From positions 1,984,001-2,048,000 of the forward strand of contig NZ_JAAKGB010000001.1 in NCBI RefSeq assembly GCF_011039275.1: DNA of 64,000 bases. Direction: 5' to 3'. The notes under the pieces are model-generated. The model saw nothing but the letters and a program-made list of their open reading frames with translations, was not told where the DNA came from and searched no databases. This stretch comes from Streptococcus hyointestinalis. Lineage in GTDB: Bacteria; Bacillota; Bacilli; Lactobacillales; Streptococcaceae. Both the position numbers and the translations under genes were made by a program. Positions 1 through 7,345 of the stretch are shown here, piece by piece (within the stretch, counting starts at the first letter, position 1; the number at the start of each line of letters is the position of its first letter).

Positions 1-17
1 TTTAGCCAGCTTGCTTA

Positions 18-482
18 TTAGGTTGCAGATACAACTGCTTTTTTCGTTGGTTTTTTAATCCAAGTAATCTTAAATTTGATACTTTCAAATTCAGACGCCT
101 CACCATCACCGATTTCAATTTCAGAGAGACGAGCTGGACCTTCTTTAAGTTGTTTGCCATCAGCTTGAACTTCCTTGTACCAGCAGAGCAGTTCATCACC
201 GATTGCATCTTCCAAATCAGCCACATAATTTTGAGCTGCGTCACTGTAGTCTCGATGACCTTCAAAAGAGCGCCCGCGGCGTTTACTAACGACGATTTCT
301 TCAGATGTACCATCTCCATCAAAGTAAGCAGCGTCATCTGTATCTTCATCAATTTCTGGCGCAGATTCTTTCAGACCTTTAGCAAGCCAAAGATAAGCAC
401 TTTCTTCTGGCACAGTATCTGGATGTTCTGGATCATATGGTGCAATGTAGTGTTTGCGTAGTGCATTTTTCTTTTTAGACAT
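18..482 (-). CDS. Phage major tail protein (probable)
   Basis: 154 residues, acidic, with a very charged N-terminus. It is the last complete gene at the left window edge and lies directly downstream of four small head-tail joining genes, which is where the major tail (tail tube) gene lies in streptococcal siphophages. The internal stretch GDGTSEEIVVSKRRGRSF and the many aspartates resemble tail tube proteins that polymerise around the tape measure. The call rests mainly on position and length; no catalytic motif is expected. The next tail genes (chaperones, tape measure) should follow beyond base 1. Confidence 0.65.
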   Translation of the reverse strand: MSKKKNALRKHYIAPYDPEHPDTVPEESAYLWLAKGLKESAPEIDEDTDDAAYFDGDGTSEEIVVSKRRGRSFEGHRDYSDAAQNYVADLEDAIGDELLCWYKEVQADGKQLKEGPARLSEIEIGDGEASEFESIKFKITWIKKPTKKAVVSAT

Positions 483-485
483 ATG

Positions 486-884
486 TTATTTCCTTTCAAT
501 TTCTAAACGTGCAGTCACATCAAGCAGATAGACATAGAAACCCTGTTCATCCAAGTCATTTAGCGATGGTGCCTCCACCGTCAAATTCAAAAAAGTGTAT
601 GAACCATTGGAGCTATCAAGGTTTAAGTCAAAGCTGGATAGTGCTGCGTTGATTTGCCATAAGATGACATTATTTAAGGCTTGGTCTTGTGATTTAATAG
701 CTATCTCATAAGGCAAGCTGACTGTTTGAGTACCAGCTAAGTCCTCGTCCTCAACTTTTCCCCCAGGAAGAGCATAAATCACTAATCCTTCTTTTTCATC
801 AAGATAATCTAGTCTTGCTTCAATGGCTAAGTCAAGAGCATTTATCTTATCTCTAAGACGCTCTATAAAGTCAATGTTTTTCAT
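486..884 (-). CDS. Minor capsid / tail terminator-like protein
   Basis: 132 residues, no recognisable enzyme motif. It sits between the HK97 gp10-like gene and the major tail gene, the slot of the tail-terminator or tail-to-head joining protein. The start ATG overlaps the stop of the upstream gene (TAATG at about 884), implying translational coupling. The 3-nt spacing to the tail gene also indicates one late transcript. The function is inferred from gene order; sequence alone would leave it a hypothetical minor capsid protein. Confidence 0.55.
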   Translation of the reverse strand: MKNIDFIERLRDKINALDLAIEARLDYLDEKEGLVIYALPGGKVEDEDLAGTQTVSLPYEIAIKSQDQALNNVILWQINAALSSFDLNLDSSNGSYTFLNLTVEAPSLNDLDEQGFYVYLLDVTARLEIERK

Positions 885-1243
885 TATTTTACTCCCATAG
901 CTTTTAGACCGACCCGCTCCCAGTCTTTCAAGTGTTTAGCGCTGGCCTTCAAATCCCACCGCTTGCCAGTTCCAGGCGTGGTGTACTTCTTAAAGACAAA
1001 GCTCCGCTTTTTATTATAGCTAGAGCCGTAAAACTGTGCTCTAGCATAGGGACCAGGATACTTGACGCCATCACGACTGACCTGACCGCTACCGCTCAAC
1101 TCTCCGCTTTTTCGTGGAATAAAAGGCTGCATATCCATCTTCATTTGACTAGCAATAGCAAGCTGTCCTTTTGCAAAAGCTTGCGGACTGACTTTTTTCT
1201 CAATTCCTTTGAGGTCAATTTTAACCGATACAGTCGTTCCCAT
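884..1243 (-). CDS. Minor capsid protein, HK97 gp10-like
   Basis: 119 residues starting with MGTTVSVKIDLKGIEKK. I chose ATG at 1243 because it overlaps the upstream stop codon (TAATG); an in-frame start three codons earlier would overlap further and lacks a better ribosome site. The lysine-rich C-terminus with KHLKDWERVG and the region MQPFIPRKSGEL are typical of the small basic minor capsid/head-tail joining proteins of Siphoviridae. It is the second of four consecutive joining genes. Confidence 0.6.
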   Translation of the reverse strand: MGTTVSVKIDLKGIEKKVSPQAFAKGQLAIASQMKMDMQPFIPRKSGELSGSGQVSRDGVKYPGPYARAQFYGSSYNKKRSFVFKKYTTPGTGKRWDLKASAKHLKDWERVGLKAMGVK

Positions 1244-1578
1244 TAGACACACTCCACTTCATAACAAAAGATTTTCTGCTTGTGTGGGTAACTGACAGGA
1301 ATGATAGAGGTCACTTTGTAGTCACGTTTGCCATCGTTGACAATGGCATTCTCAAAACTATCATCTAGTACCACAGGGCAGTATTTGGGATAGACAAACA
1401 AGACACTAGGTTTCGATTCCTTACGGTTATTTTGCGTACCTTGGACACTGAACTGCCTGTCAAAGCGGACAGGGCTAAGTGTGATTTTGTCTGCTAAAAC
1501 GACCTTACCCCAGCTGTCTTTCTGGTCTGATGGCTTTTGGATAGTCACTGTGTCGATGAGTGTTCGCTTATCTATCAT
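1243..1578 (-). CDS. Minor capsid / head-tail stopper protein
   Basis: 111 residues from MIDKRTLIDTVTIQ. The ATG at 1578 is preceded by AAGGGGG at good spacing, so the longer reading (starting seven codons upstream) is not needed. The N-terminal TVTIQKPSDQKDSWGK pattern is characteristic of phage head closure ('stopper', minor capsid 1) proteins. It overlaps the upstream gene by 11 bp and the downstream gene by one base, so the cluster is tightly coupled. Confidence 0.6.
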   Translation of the reverse strand: MIDKRTLIDTVTIQKPSDQKDSWGKVVLADKITLSPVRFDRQFSVQGTQNNRKESKPSVLFVYPKYCPVVLDDSFENAIVNDGKRDYKVTSIIPVSYPHKQKIFCYEVECV

Positions 1579-1972
1579 AGCTGACCCCCTTGTAGCCAAA
1601 TCCAGCGCTTCTAAGAGCGTTTAGGGCGTCCAGCGATAGATTATACCGAGCACTCTCCAAATCGCTGTGAGCGCTGTTTTGATAGCTGACAGACGTTCGC
1701 CCTAGAGACACACTAGACAGCGACTGTTTATCGTCCGCTGTCATGATGCCACTAACATCCAGATAAGCCACTTGAAAAGCAGTCGCTAGCTTTACAGCTT
1801 TCTTTCTGTGCTCAATCTCTTTCTCAAAGTCTACAAAGTCGTAAAAACCATTTAAAAAGAGATTGATGGCAATCTCAGCTCGTTTTTCCAGTTTGTCAAA
1901 ATCCTCAACCTCATCAAAGCCCAAGTCTAAAAACTCATCTTTGGTTAAATAGACGATAACAACCACCTCCAA
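1568..1972 (-). CDS. Head-tail connector (adaptor) protein, start uncertain
   Basis: About 125-134 residues, mostly alpha-helical, with YLTKDEFLDLGFDEVEDF near the N-terminus as in gp6/gp15-type connectors that dock on the portal ring. The start is unclear. The good ribosome site GGAGGTGG at 1963-1970 lies inside the TTG-initiated reading (TTG at 1972), and no ATG, GTG or TTG follows at a normal distance before the conserved YLTKDEF. A non-standard codon (ATC or GTC just before TAT TTA ACC) or the overlapping TTG must serve. A terminator-like hairpin lies just upstream. Confidence 0.6.
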   Translation of the reverse strand: MEVVVIVYLTKDEFLDLGFDEVEDFDKLEKRAEIAINLFLNGFYDFVDFEKEIEHRKKAVKLATAFQVAYLDVSGIMTADDKQSLSSVSLGRTSVSYQNSAHSDLESARYNLSLDALNALRSAGFGYKGVSYDR

Positions 1973-1974
1973 TC

Positions 1975-2001
1975 AAAAAGGCGGTGTTATTCATCCGCCT
2001 T
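1975..2001 (-). terminator. Hairpin with T-run between head and connector genes
   Basis: On the minus strand AAGGCGG, a 10-nt loop, then CCGCCTT followed by further Ts form a 7-bp GC-rich stem. It overlaps the end of the 66-residue gene and lies immediately before the connector gene's ribosome site. It could attenuate transcription from abundant capsid mRNA into the joining genes, or protect the 3' end of a processed transcript. Confidence 0.55.
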
Positions 2002-2187
2002 GGTTTTCTTTTCATCTTTGTCAGTACGAACAAGGAAAGGGCTGAGTTCAGGGTGCGTCACTTTCCCTTTGGCGTTCAGTTTATCAGCCATCTTAACTTC
2101 CATATCGTACTCAACATTTTCGTCAAATGCTGTTTCTTTACCGTCAATAATAAAGACAACATTTGACCTTGCTCTGTATTTTGCCAT
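1987..2187 (-). CDS. Small phage protein downstream of capsid gene
   Basis: 66 residues, start MAKYRARSNVVFIIDGKE, charged C-terminus KDEKKTKADE. I do not recognise a family. Many streptococcal phages carry one or two such small, charged proteins directly after the major capsid gene, some acting as decoration or DNA-entry factors. It starts four bases after the stop of the 48-residue gene, with GGAG in the preceding codons as ribosome site, so both are translated from the capsid message. Confidence 0.6.
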   Translation of the reverse strand: MAKYRARSNVVFIIDGKETAFDENVEYDMEVKMADKLNAKGKVTHPELSPFLVRTDKDEKKTKADE

Positions 2188-2190
2188 TGC

Positions 2191-2337
2191 CTACTCCTCC
2201 ACTTCATAGCCTTGATTTTTAAAAGCCGAAATCATGATGGGGTTAGACAATTCAAATGTCACCCCATTTTTAGAAAGCGTGACAGAGTTCCGAACAGCGA
2301 CGGACTCTACCACTTCTTCAGATTTTTTTCTAGGCAT
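2191..2337 (-). CDS. 48-residue phage protein after major capsid gene
   Basis: A short reading frame, ATG at 2337 preceded by GGAGG at correct spacing, stop at 2191. The product begins MPRKKSEEVVESVAVR and ends QGYEVEE, with a VTFELSNPIMISAFK core that looks like a small beta-rich fold. It fits exactly between the capsid gene (ends 2348) and the 66-residue gene (starts 2187), leaving no gap in the late operon. The function is unknown; coding status is supported by spacing, ribosome site and codon use. Confidence 0.65.
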   Translation of the reverse strand: MPRKKSEEVVESVAVRNSVTLSKNGVTFELSNPIMISAFKNQGYEVEE

Positions 2338-2347
2338 TGTTTACCTC

Positions 2348-3172
2348 CTAAGCAGACTTATGCACATAGATAGCTTTTTTCTTATTGTCAAGAACAAAAG
2401 CATCGTAGCGAATACGACCTTCAACGAGTTGACCGTTAATACCTGGTGGGTTATCGTGCACTTTGTAGTCCTCGAGTTTAACAGGTGATGTGGTAGCTGC
2501 TGGATGAGCAATCAAGAACTCTACACCTTTTGGCAAACGTGATGACGGCGTTAGCACCACTGGCAAACCGTCAATCATACCCACTTGACCATTGATAGTG
2601 ATGTCTTGACCAAGGTCAGAATTTTTGACAAATGTTGGGTCAAGTTTAATGAGCTTGTAAAAAGTAGGCGATACATGCAGTACACGACCAGCGACAGGAA
2701 CAAGAGCGTCTGTCAAAGCTACTTGACCATCCAAGATAGCTTCATAAGCATTTTCTTTTGTGATCGCTTCAGTCTTGATGTGTTCAGGAGCTGCGCCTGC
2801 CACCACCGTAGCGAAACGGTAAGTATCAATTTCAGGAATAACGACCTCAGACAATTGGCGAGCAAGAGCTTTACCAGCTTCCATGACACCATTTGTATCT
2901 TGTTGAGAGCGTTTATCAATAGTGAATGTGAAAGAACGGTCCTTTTTTAGCACCATTGTTTGAACGGTGTTACCCAGCTCTTCTGCAGTACCATAGCGAT
3001 TTTGACCACTAAGTTGGTAGTCATTCATGCCTGTCGTTGGCACAGAGTACACTTTTACTGTATCAACGCCAGTAAAGTCAAAGTATTGGTTAATAATACC
3101 AGTTGAGAGGGCTTCTTTGGTAAAGCGCTCATCTACTTTAGTATCAAATTTAGCTGCATAGTTTACGACCAT
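2348..3172 (-). CDS. Phage major capsid protein
   Basis: 274 residues, a typical length for the short HK97-fold capsid proteins lacking a delta domain. Features of the family are the N-terminal NYAAKFDTKVDERFTKEAL, the segment TFTIDKRSQQDTN, and the C-terminal run LEDYKVHDNPPGINGQL followed by YDAFVLDNKKKAIYVH (the P-loop/A-domain beta strands). It follows the scaffold gene by 28 bp with its own ribosome site AAGAGG. Scaffold directly upstream and joining proteins downstream is the standard order. The shell protein assembles into procapsids around the scaffold. Confidence 0.88.
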   Translation of the reverse strand: MVVNYAAKFDTKVDERFTKEALSTGIINQYFDFTGVDTVKVYSVPTTGMNDYQLSGQNRYGTAEELGNTVQTMVLKKDRSFTFTIDKRSQQDTNGVMEAGKALARQLSEVVIPEIDTYRFATVVAGAAPEHIKTEAITKENAYEAILDGQVALTDALVPVAGRVLHVSPTFYKLIKLDPTFVKNSDLGQDITINGQVGMIDGLPVVLTPSSRLPKGVEFLIAHPAATTSPVKLEDYKVHDNPPGINGQLVEGRIRYDAFVLDNKKKAIYVHKSA

Positions 3173-3200
3173 GTGAGTTACCTCTTTTCTTTATTTTGAA

Positions 3201-3779
3201 TTACACACTATCAAAGCCTGCAAATAAGGCTTTATCTTCTGCACTGAGGTTATCTCCGCTATCAGCGGCTGGGTTACCTCCTACAGAAATTTTAGGGTTG
3301 GGCTGCGGCTCATCTTGCGATTGGAATAAGTAAGGACTAGACTCCTTGAGACTATTGATGGTCTCGTCAAGCATGGGCTTGCCATCTTCGCCTAGCTCAA
3401 TCTTGTCTAGGTCGATAAACTTCATCAAGTCCTCTGAGTTGTGCGCCCCTACATCTTTCAAAGCAAGCGCCACAGCGTTTGTTTTTTGCACTTGAGCAAG
3501 CTTAGACTCACTATCTGTCTTGTAGGTGTCAAATTGGGTCTTGATGTCCTCTAGCTGCTGCTTCAGTTCAGCACTGACCCCCTCCTTGTCCTGCAAGTCC
3601 TTGATAGTCTGTGTTTGTTGCTCAAGCTGTTCTTTTAAGCTGTTGTTTTCTGCCTGTAGCTCAGACTTAGCCTGTGACTTAGCATTTTCAATACCTGCAC
3701 CGTACGCTTGCATGATATTATCCAGCACAGTATTATCTGTGATACCAGCGTCAACCAACATCTCACGTTTAAGACTCAT
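3201..3779 (-). CDS. Phage scaffold protein (GP20-like)
   Basis: 192 residues. The middle (about 35-110) is a long heptad coiled coil rich in Gln, Glu and Lys (LKEQLEQQTQTIKDLQDKEG). The N-terminus (MSLKREMLVDAGITDNTVLD) and the disordered, Pro/Asp-rich C-terminus ending FAGFDSV match the Gp20 minor structural/scaffolding family. It guides assembly of the major capsid protein and is removed on maturation. Position directly upstream of the capsid gene supports this. Two hairpins separate it from the gene upstream. Confidence 0.85.
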   Translation of the reverse strand: MSLKREMLVDAGITDNTVLDNIMQAYGAGIENAKSQAKSELQAENNSLKEQLEQQTQTIKDLQDKEGVSAELKQQLEDIKTQFDTYKTDSESKLAQVQKTNAVALALKDVGAHNSEDLMKFIDLDKIELGEDGKPMLDETINSLKESSPYLFQSQDEPQPNPKISVGGNPAADSGDNLSAEDKALFAGFDSV

Positions 3780-3846
3780 GCCTTAACTCCTTTGTTTTAC
3801 GTCACGAGGGACTGAAATACAGACACTTTTACGCCATATCCAGGGC

Positions 3847-3877
3847 AAAGAAAAAGCACTCGATAACTCGAATGCTT
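3847..3877 (-). terminator. Rho-independent terminator in front of scaffold gene
   Basis: Minus-strand hairpin AAGCA-TCGA with complementary TCGA-TGCTT, a four-base loop, followed by TTTTTCTTT. It lies in the only sizeable non-coding gap of the late operon (3780-3925), so it could separate portal/terminase transcripts from the scaffold-capsid unit. Confidence 0.7.
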
Positions 3878-3906
3878 AATATAAATTTTGATGATTTTTG
3901 AATTAA

Positions 3907-3934
3907 GAAAAGCACCTAGTCTATACTAAGTGCT
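3907..3934 (-). terminator. Second hairpin, containing a stop codon
   Basis: AGCACTTAG and CTAGGTGCT pair (one mismatch) around a six-base loop, followed by TTTTCTT on the minus strand. The TAG stop codon of the 60-residue gene is part of the left arm, so translation reaches right into the hairpin. Together with the hairpin 30 bases further on it forms a tandem terminator. Confidence 0.6.
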
Positions 3935-4108
3935 GATAACTTCAATTTGCTTAATACTACTTTCTGGATATGAGTAGTCTTCTATGACGATTTCATCATC
4001 ACCATCTAAATCAACTCCATCATACCAATCAAGCACCTTTCCAATGACAGAGGTGCCATCAACTAATACTAGGCGGACTGTTTTATTTACATATTCCCAT
4101 AATTTCAT
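3926..4108 (-). CDS. Small phage protein with Sm-like sequence
   Basis: 60 residues, MKLWEYVNKTVRLVLVDGTSVIGKVLDWYDGVD followed by an acidic strand and EIVIEDYSYPESSIKQIEVI. The alternation of strands with 'VRLVLVDGTSVIGKV' resembles LSM/Sm-fold proteins, and similar short proteins occur next to minor capsid genes in Firmicute phages. The ATG overlaps the stop of the minor capsid gene (ATGA), so it is translationally coupled. No function is assigned. Confidence 0.6.
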   Translation of the reverse strand: MKLWEYVNKTVRLVLVDGTSVIGKVLDWYDGVDLDGDDEIVIEDYSYPESSIKQIEVIST

Positions 4109-5826
4109 TGAGTACCTCCCTCTTTGTTGTCGCTTGGCATTTTTGGCACTAGGTGAGTAGTAGCTTTGGAAATGTGAATAGTAAACTCATCTGTCTCTGT
4201 TGGATAAGCTCCAGCTAGGTCTGAGCGACTATATGCAACACCACTCTTAGTGTCAATCTTGATAATAGAGCTATACTGCCCTTTCTGACGCTTGACTATG
4301 GTACCGTCCAGGTAATTGTCATTGATAATCTTCTGGACAGTATCATTGTCTACTGTGATATAACCAGGTATCGGCTTATTTTTGCTCTTATTGCTTGAGA
4401 CATAATCAGCATAGGCCTTGTGGTTCTTGGCGTGTCTATTTTGCTTGTCCTGATTGATAACCAAAGATAGCTCGCCGTTGTTGATTTGTTCCTGCAAGTC
4501 AGACTTGAGCAATACTTGCCTGTACCCTCTAGTGTTATTATATCCCATTTTCTTAAATTCTGACAATGATTTTGGTGCTTTTTCCCCTAAAAGTTCCTTG
4601 GCTCGCTCATATTCCTTGGTCACTTTTTCCTGACGTACCCTAAGCTCAACCTCTTTCTTAGCTTGATTATAAGGGTCGGTATAATACTTCTCCCTCGCAT
4701 AATCACGGTGGAGAAACGGGTGCTGTTTGAGGTAGTCTCGCATAGCGCCCTGCTGTATTCTGACCTTGTGCTTGTACTTGTCGATAAGCTCCGTGTCACC
4801 CAGTTTTTCAGCTACATGTAAAAACTCCTTGGACTGTCTGATAGACCGCTCTAGAGCTCTTTGCTTAGCCTGTACGTTGGCATTTTCGATAGCCTGCTCA
4901 GGTGTTAAGTTTTTTAGTTCATCGGGTAAATCAGGCTTATAGTTTGCACCAACGACAAAAGGCGTGACTTCATGCGTGCAGTTGATACCTAGACAACCTC
5001 CAGCTGTGCCGTATCCGTAATCAGATAGCGCATAAATACGCTCGCCGTGCTCCGTCCTAGCAACGCCTGTAGTGACTATCCTATGCTGCAATGGCGCACA
5101 CATCTCACGAGCTGTCGCTTTCTTAGAGTAGTAAAAGGTATCTATACCAAGTTCTTCAGCTGCAGACATTCTGACCTCACGATAGACACGCCAAGCCGTG
5201 GACTTGATGACCTGCCTAGCGTAGGTATCTGCTCGCCAGTGCTTGCCTTGGCTATCTGTAAAGCCATAAAAGCCTTTTTTAGCCCATTTCATGACCGTAT
5301 CAGAAATAGCCTTGTCTGACGTTGCTAGCCCCGTTATCACCTTTGCTGTAGCTTCCTCGATGATGGACTGATAAGCTCCTAACACACTCTTAGGCAGAGT
5401 GGTGTTGATGAGGTTATTTATATCTCCCATAGTCTGATTGACATAAGCAGCAAGATTGGTCTGAATGAGGGAGTTATGAACAAACTCTCCGCCTTTAGTC
5501 GCTTCTAGAAGCTGTTGCTTAGTGTCTGTGTAGACCTTATAGCCCTCGTTTTGGATGACATATCTGAGCTGCTCTTCAGCTATCCCAGAACGCTCCGCAA
5601 TGAGCTTGAGATTAGCGTCATTGAGCAAGCCCATTTCGTTCATCTTCTCCAGTTGCCAGATGTAGGGGTTATCGTCAAGACTAGCAGAGCCACGTTCTTT
5701 CAAGCGGTCTACGACTTGGTCAAATAAGTCAAGCGTCAGCTGATGATAGATGTCTGCCACTTGGCTAGCATCAAGCATAAGCTGCTCATCGTTGAGCTTG
5801 ATTGGTTTCTTCTTGTCATCAGCCAT
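4105..5826 (-). CDS. Minor capsid protein with C-terminal toxin-like domain
   Basis: 573 residues. The first ~340 residues match the phage minor capsid 2/SPP1 gp7-like group: helical N-terminus, 'KHWRADTYARQVIKSTAWRV' at about 200-220, a cysteine/histidine module (CAPLQHR, then GGCLGINCTHEVTP), proteins that enter the procapsid with the portal. A charged helical linker (about 320-440) is followed by a separate C-terminal domain (about 450-565) with KQNRHAKNHKAY, a central strand region and IKIDTKSGVAYSRS. This resembles the polymorphic-toxin-50/PBECR RNase-like domains known to be fused to phage head proteins. Portal and terminase genes lie just upstream. The domain assignment is from memory of motifs, not from a search. 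Confidence 0.8.
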   Translation of the reverse strand: MADDKKKPIKLNDEQLMLDASQVADIYHQLTLDLFDQVVDRLKERGSASLDDNPYIWQLEKMNEMGLLNDANLKLIAERSGIAEEQLRYVIQNEGYKVYTDTKQQLLEATKGGEFVHNSLIQTNLAAYVNQTMGDINNLINTTLPKSVLGAYQSIIEEATAKVITGLATSDKAISDTVMKWAKKGFYGFTDSQGKHWRADTYARQVIKSTAWRVYREVRMSAAEELGIDTFYYSKKATAREMCAPLQHRIVTTGVARTEHGERIYALSDYGYGTAGGCLGINCTHEVTPFVVGANYKPDLPDELKNLTPEQAIENANVQAKQRALERSIRQSKEFLHVAEKLGDTELIDKYKHKVRIQQGAMRDYLKQHPFLHRDYAREKYYTDPYNQAKKEVELRVRQEKVTKEYERAKELLGEKAPKSLSEFKKMGYNNTRGYRQVLLKSDLQEQINNGELSLVINQDKQNRHAKNHKAYADYVSSNKSKNKPIPGYITVDNDTVQKIINDNYLDGTIVKRQKGQYSSIIKIDTKSGVAYSRSDLAGAYPTETDEFTIHISKATTHLVPKMPSDNKEGGTQ

Positions 5827-5830
5827 CTAG

Positions 5831-7336
5831 CTACTCTCCATACACTTCTACGTCATCATCGCTACGCTCATCGTTGCTACTGTCAAGCACATCACCACTG
5901 ATTTGAGCCTTGATTTCTTTGGCTTCCTCTGGTGTCACATTGAGCACCTTTTCAATTGCCATCACGTCAGGCGCAAAACCGGCCGTTACCACCTTGACCC
6001 AGTAGTCCAGCTCTGCGTTTCGGTCTGTAAAGACCCCATCATCAAGGTTAATGCTAATAGTACTCATGTCTGGAATATTGCCCTTGTAGAGACCGTAGGC
6101 TTTACCAAGCTCGCACATAGAAACAACCAGCTCTTTTAGTGACTGTTCGACTAAACTAACAATGCTGTTACGCATTTGATAAGTGTCGCTGTTTTCAGAG
6201 ACAATCTCGGTCGCTGTCTTCATGCTCTTACCGTCAAAGGTAAACATGCCAGCAGACACACCAATCTGCATTTCAAAAAGACTTAGCCCTTTATTGATAG
6301 CCGTGATGTAGTCATCAGAGCGGATAGGGGTTGTTAGGTCTGTGATAGTGACATGGCTGTCCTCACCGCCAAGCATTTGATAGACATTCTGCTCAGACTC
6401 AAAGCGCTTGATGAACTTGACGTCACCACCCTCGCCCTGCACACTCATCCGTATCATGCTATCAGGCACCGCAACACGTCTCTGCCCCATCTTGACCTCC
6501 CACATAAACTCGTCATAAGTTGTATTGATAAAGTCAATGGTAGACGTCGCATTGTCAAAGATAGACAGTCCTAAAGGGCTATTGATGTCCTTGTTGTTCA
6601 TGCCTGGGGTCTTGAGATAGGTGAAGAGAGGACGACTCATGTCTGTCAGCTCCGCCACTTCTTCCAAGTCCTCGTAGAGTTCAGCAAGTGGTACTCTGTC
6701 ACCCACCACATTCTGACTACTAGACTTGTAGAGCTCGTTTGTCACGATGTACTTATCATCCTTGTCCCACTCGTGAAACTCGATGAGGGTGTAGTATTTG
6801 TTCTTGTTGCCCTCGCTTTTGACTGTCTTAGTCACAATAGCCGCACTAGACACGTCCTGAGTGTTGGACTGCAGAGGGAAAAAGACTGGCGCTTGAATGA
6901 AAGCTACACGAACTTTATCACCGTCAACGTAAGGACGCATAGCAAGCCCACCCAGAGCTAAACAACTCTCAAGGTAGCGCTCAAAATTCTTGATGAAGCG
7001 GTCGTTTTGCAACTGCTCTTGGATAATAGCGTCAGCTTTCTCATCATCAACCTTGATTTCAGCCTGTTCGTTAAAAACCAGACTAGCAATCTTTTTCGCA
7101 GCTGTTCGCCCAATCGGCAAATGATTGCGTTTGCGCTTCTTGGTCTCGCCCTCCGTGTTCAGATACTTAATATCATCCCATTTGCTCTGATAATAGCGCA
7201 GGTTCTCCAAAATGCGGTGATATTCTTCAGACGTGATAGCGATTTTAGGGTGGTCTGTAATCACCGATAAATGCTGTGCAGTCATGACGTACTTACTCCT
7301 TGTAAAGAAATTCTTAATCGTTTGGATAACTCCCAT
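5831..7336 (-). CDS. Phage portal protein (SPP1 gp6-like)
   Basis: 501 residues, the normal length for SPP1-type portals. It has the family's N-terminus with a short hydrophobic/basic lead (MGVIQTIKNFFTRSK), the stretch PIGRTAAKKIASLVFNEQAE, the central stem/crown segments around KTPGMNNKDINSPLGLSIF, and FEMQIGVSAGMFTFDG leading to MKTATEIVSENSDTYQ, ending in an acidic tail. Twelve copies form the ring through which DNA is packaged by the terminase encoded just upstream. The spacing to the neighbours is 4 and 9 bp, consistent with one packaging/head operon. Confidence 0.92.
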   Translation of the reverse strand: MGVIQTIKNFFTRSKYVMTAQHLSVITDHPKIAITSEEYHRILENLRYYQSKWDDIKYLNTEGETKKRKRNHLPIGRTAAKKIASLVFNEQAEIKVDDEKADAIIQEQLQNDRFIKNFERYLESCLALGGLAMRPYVDGDKVRVAFIQAPVFFPLQSNTQDVSSAAIVTKTVKSEGNKNKYYTLIEFHEWDKDDKYIVTNELYKSSSQNVVGDRVPLAELYEDLEEVAELTDMSRPLFTYLKTPGMNNKDINSPLGLSIFDNATSTIDFINTTYDEFMWEVKMGQRRVAVPDSMIRMSVQGEGGDVKFIKRFESEQNVYQMLGGEDSHVTITDLTTPIRSDDYITAINKGLSLFEMQIGVSAGMFTFDGKSMKTATEIVSENSDTYQMRNSIVSLVEQSLKELVVSMCELGKAYGLYKGNIPDMSTISINLDDGVFTDRNAELDYWVKVVTAGFAPDVMAIEKVLNVTPEEAKEIKAQISGDVLDSSNDERSDDDVEVYGE

Positions 7337-7345
7337 CTCTAGCTC

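Noticed and set aside
3926..4108. Assigning the 60-residue protein as an Hfq-like RNA-binding protein
   Set aside because: Only a loose Sm-like strand pattern is visible; the Hfq core signatures are missing.
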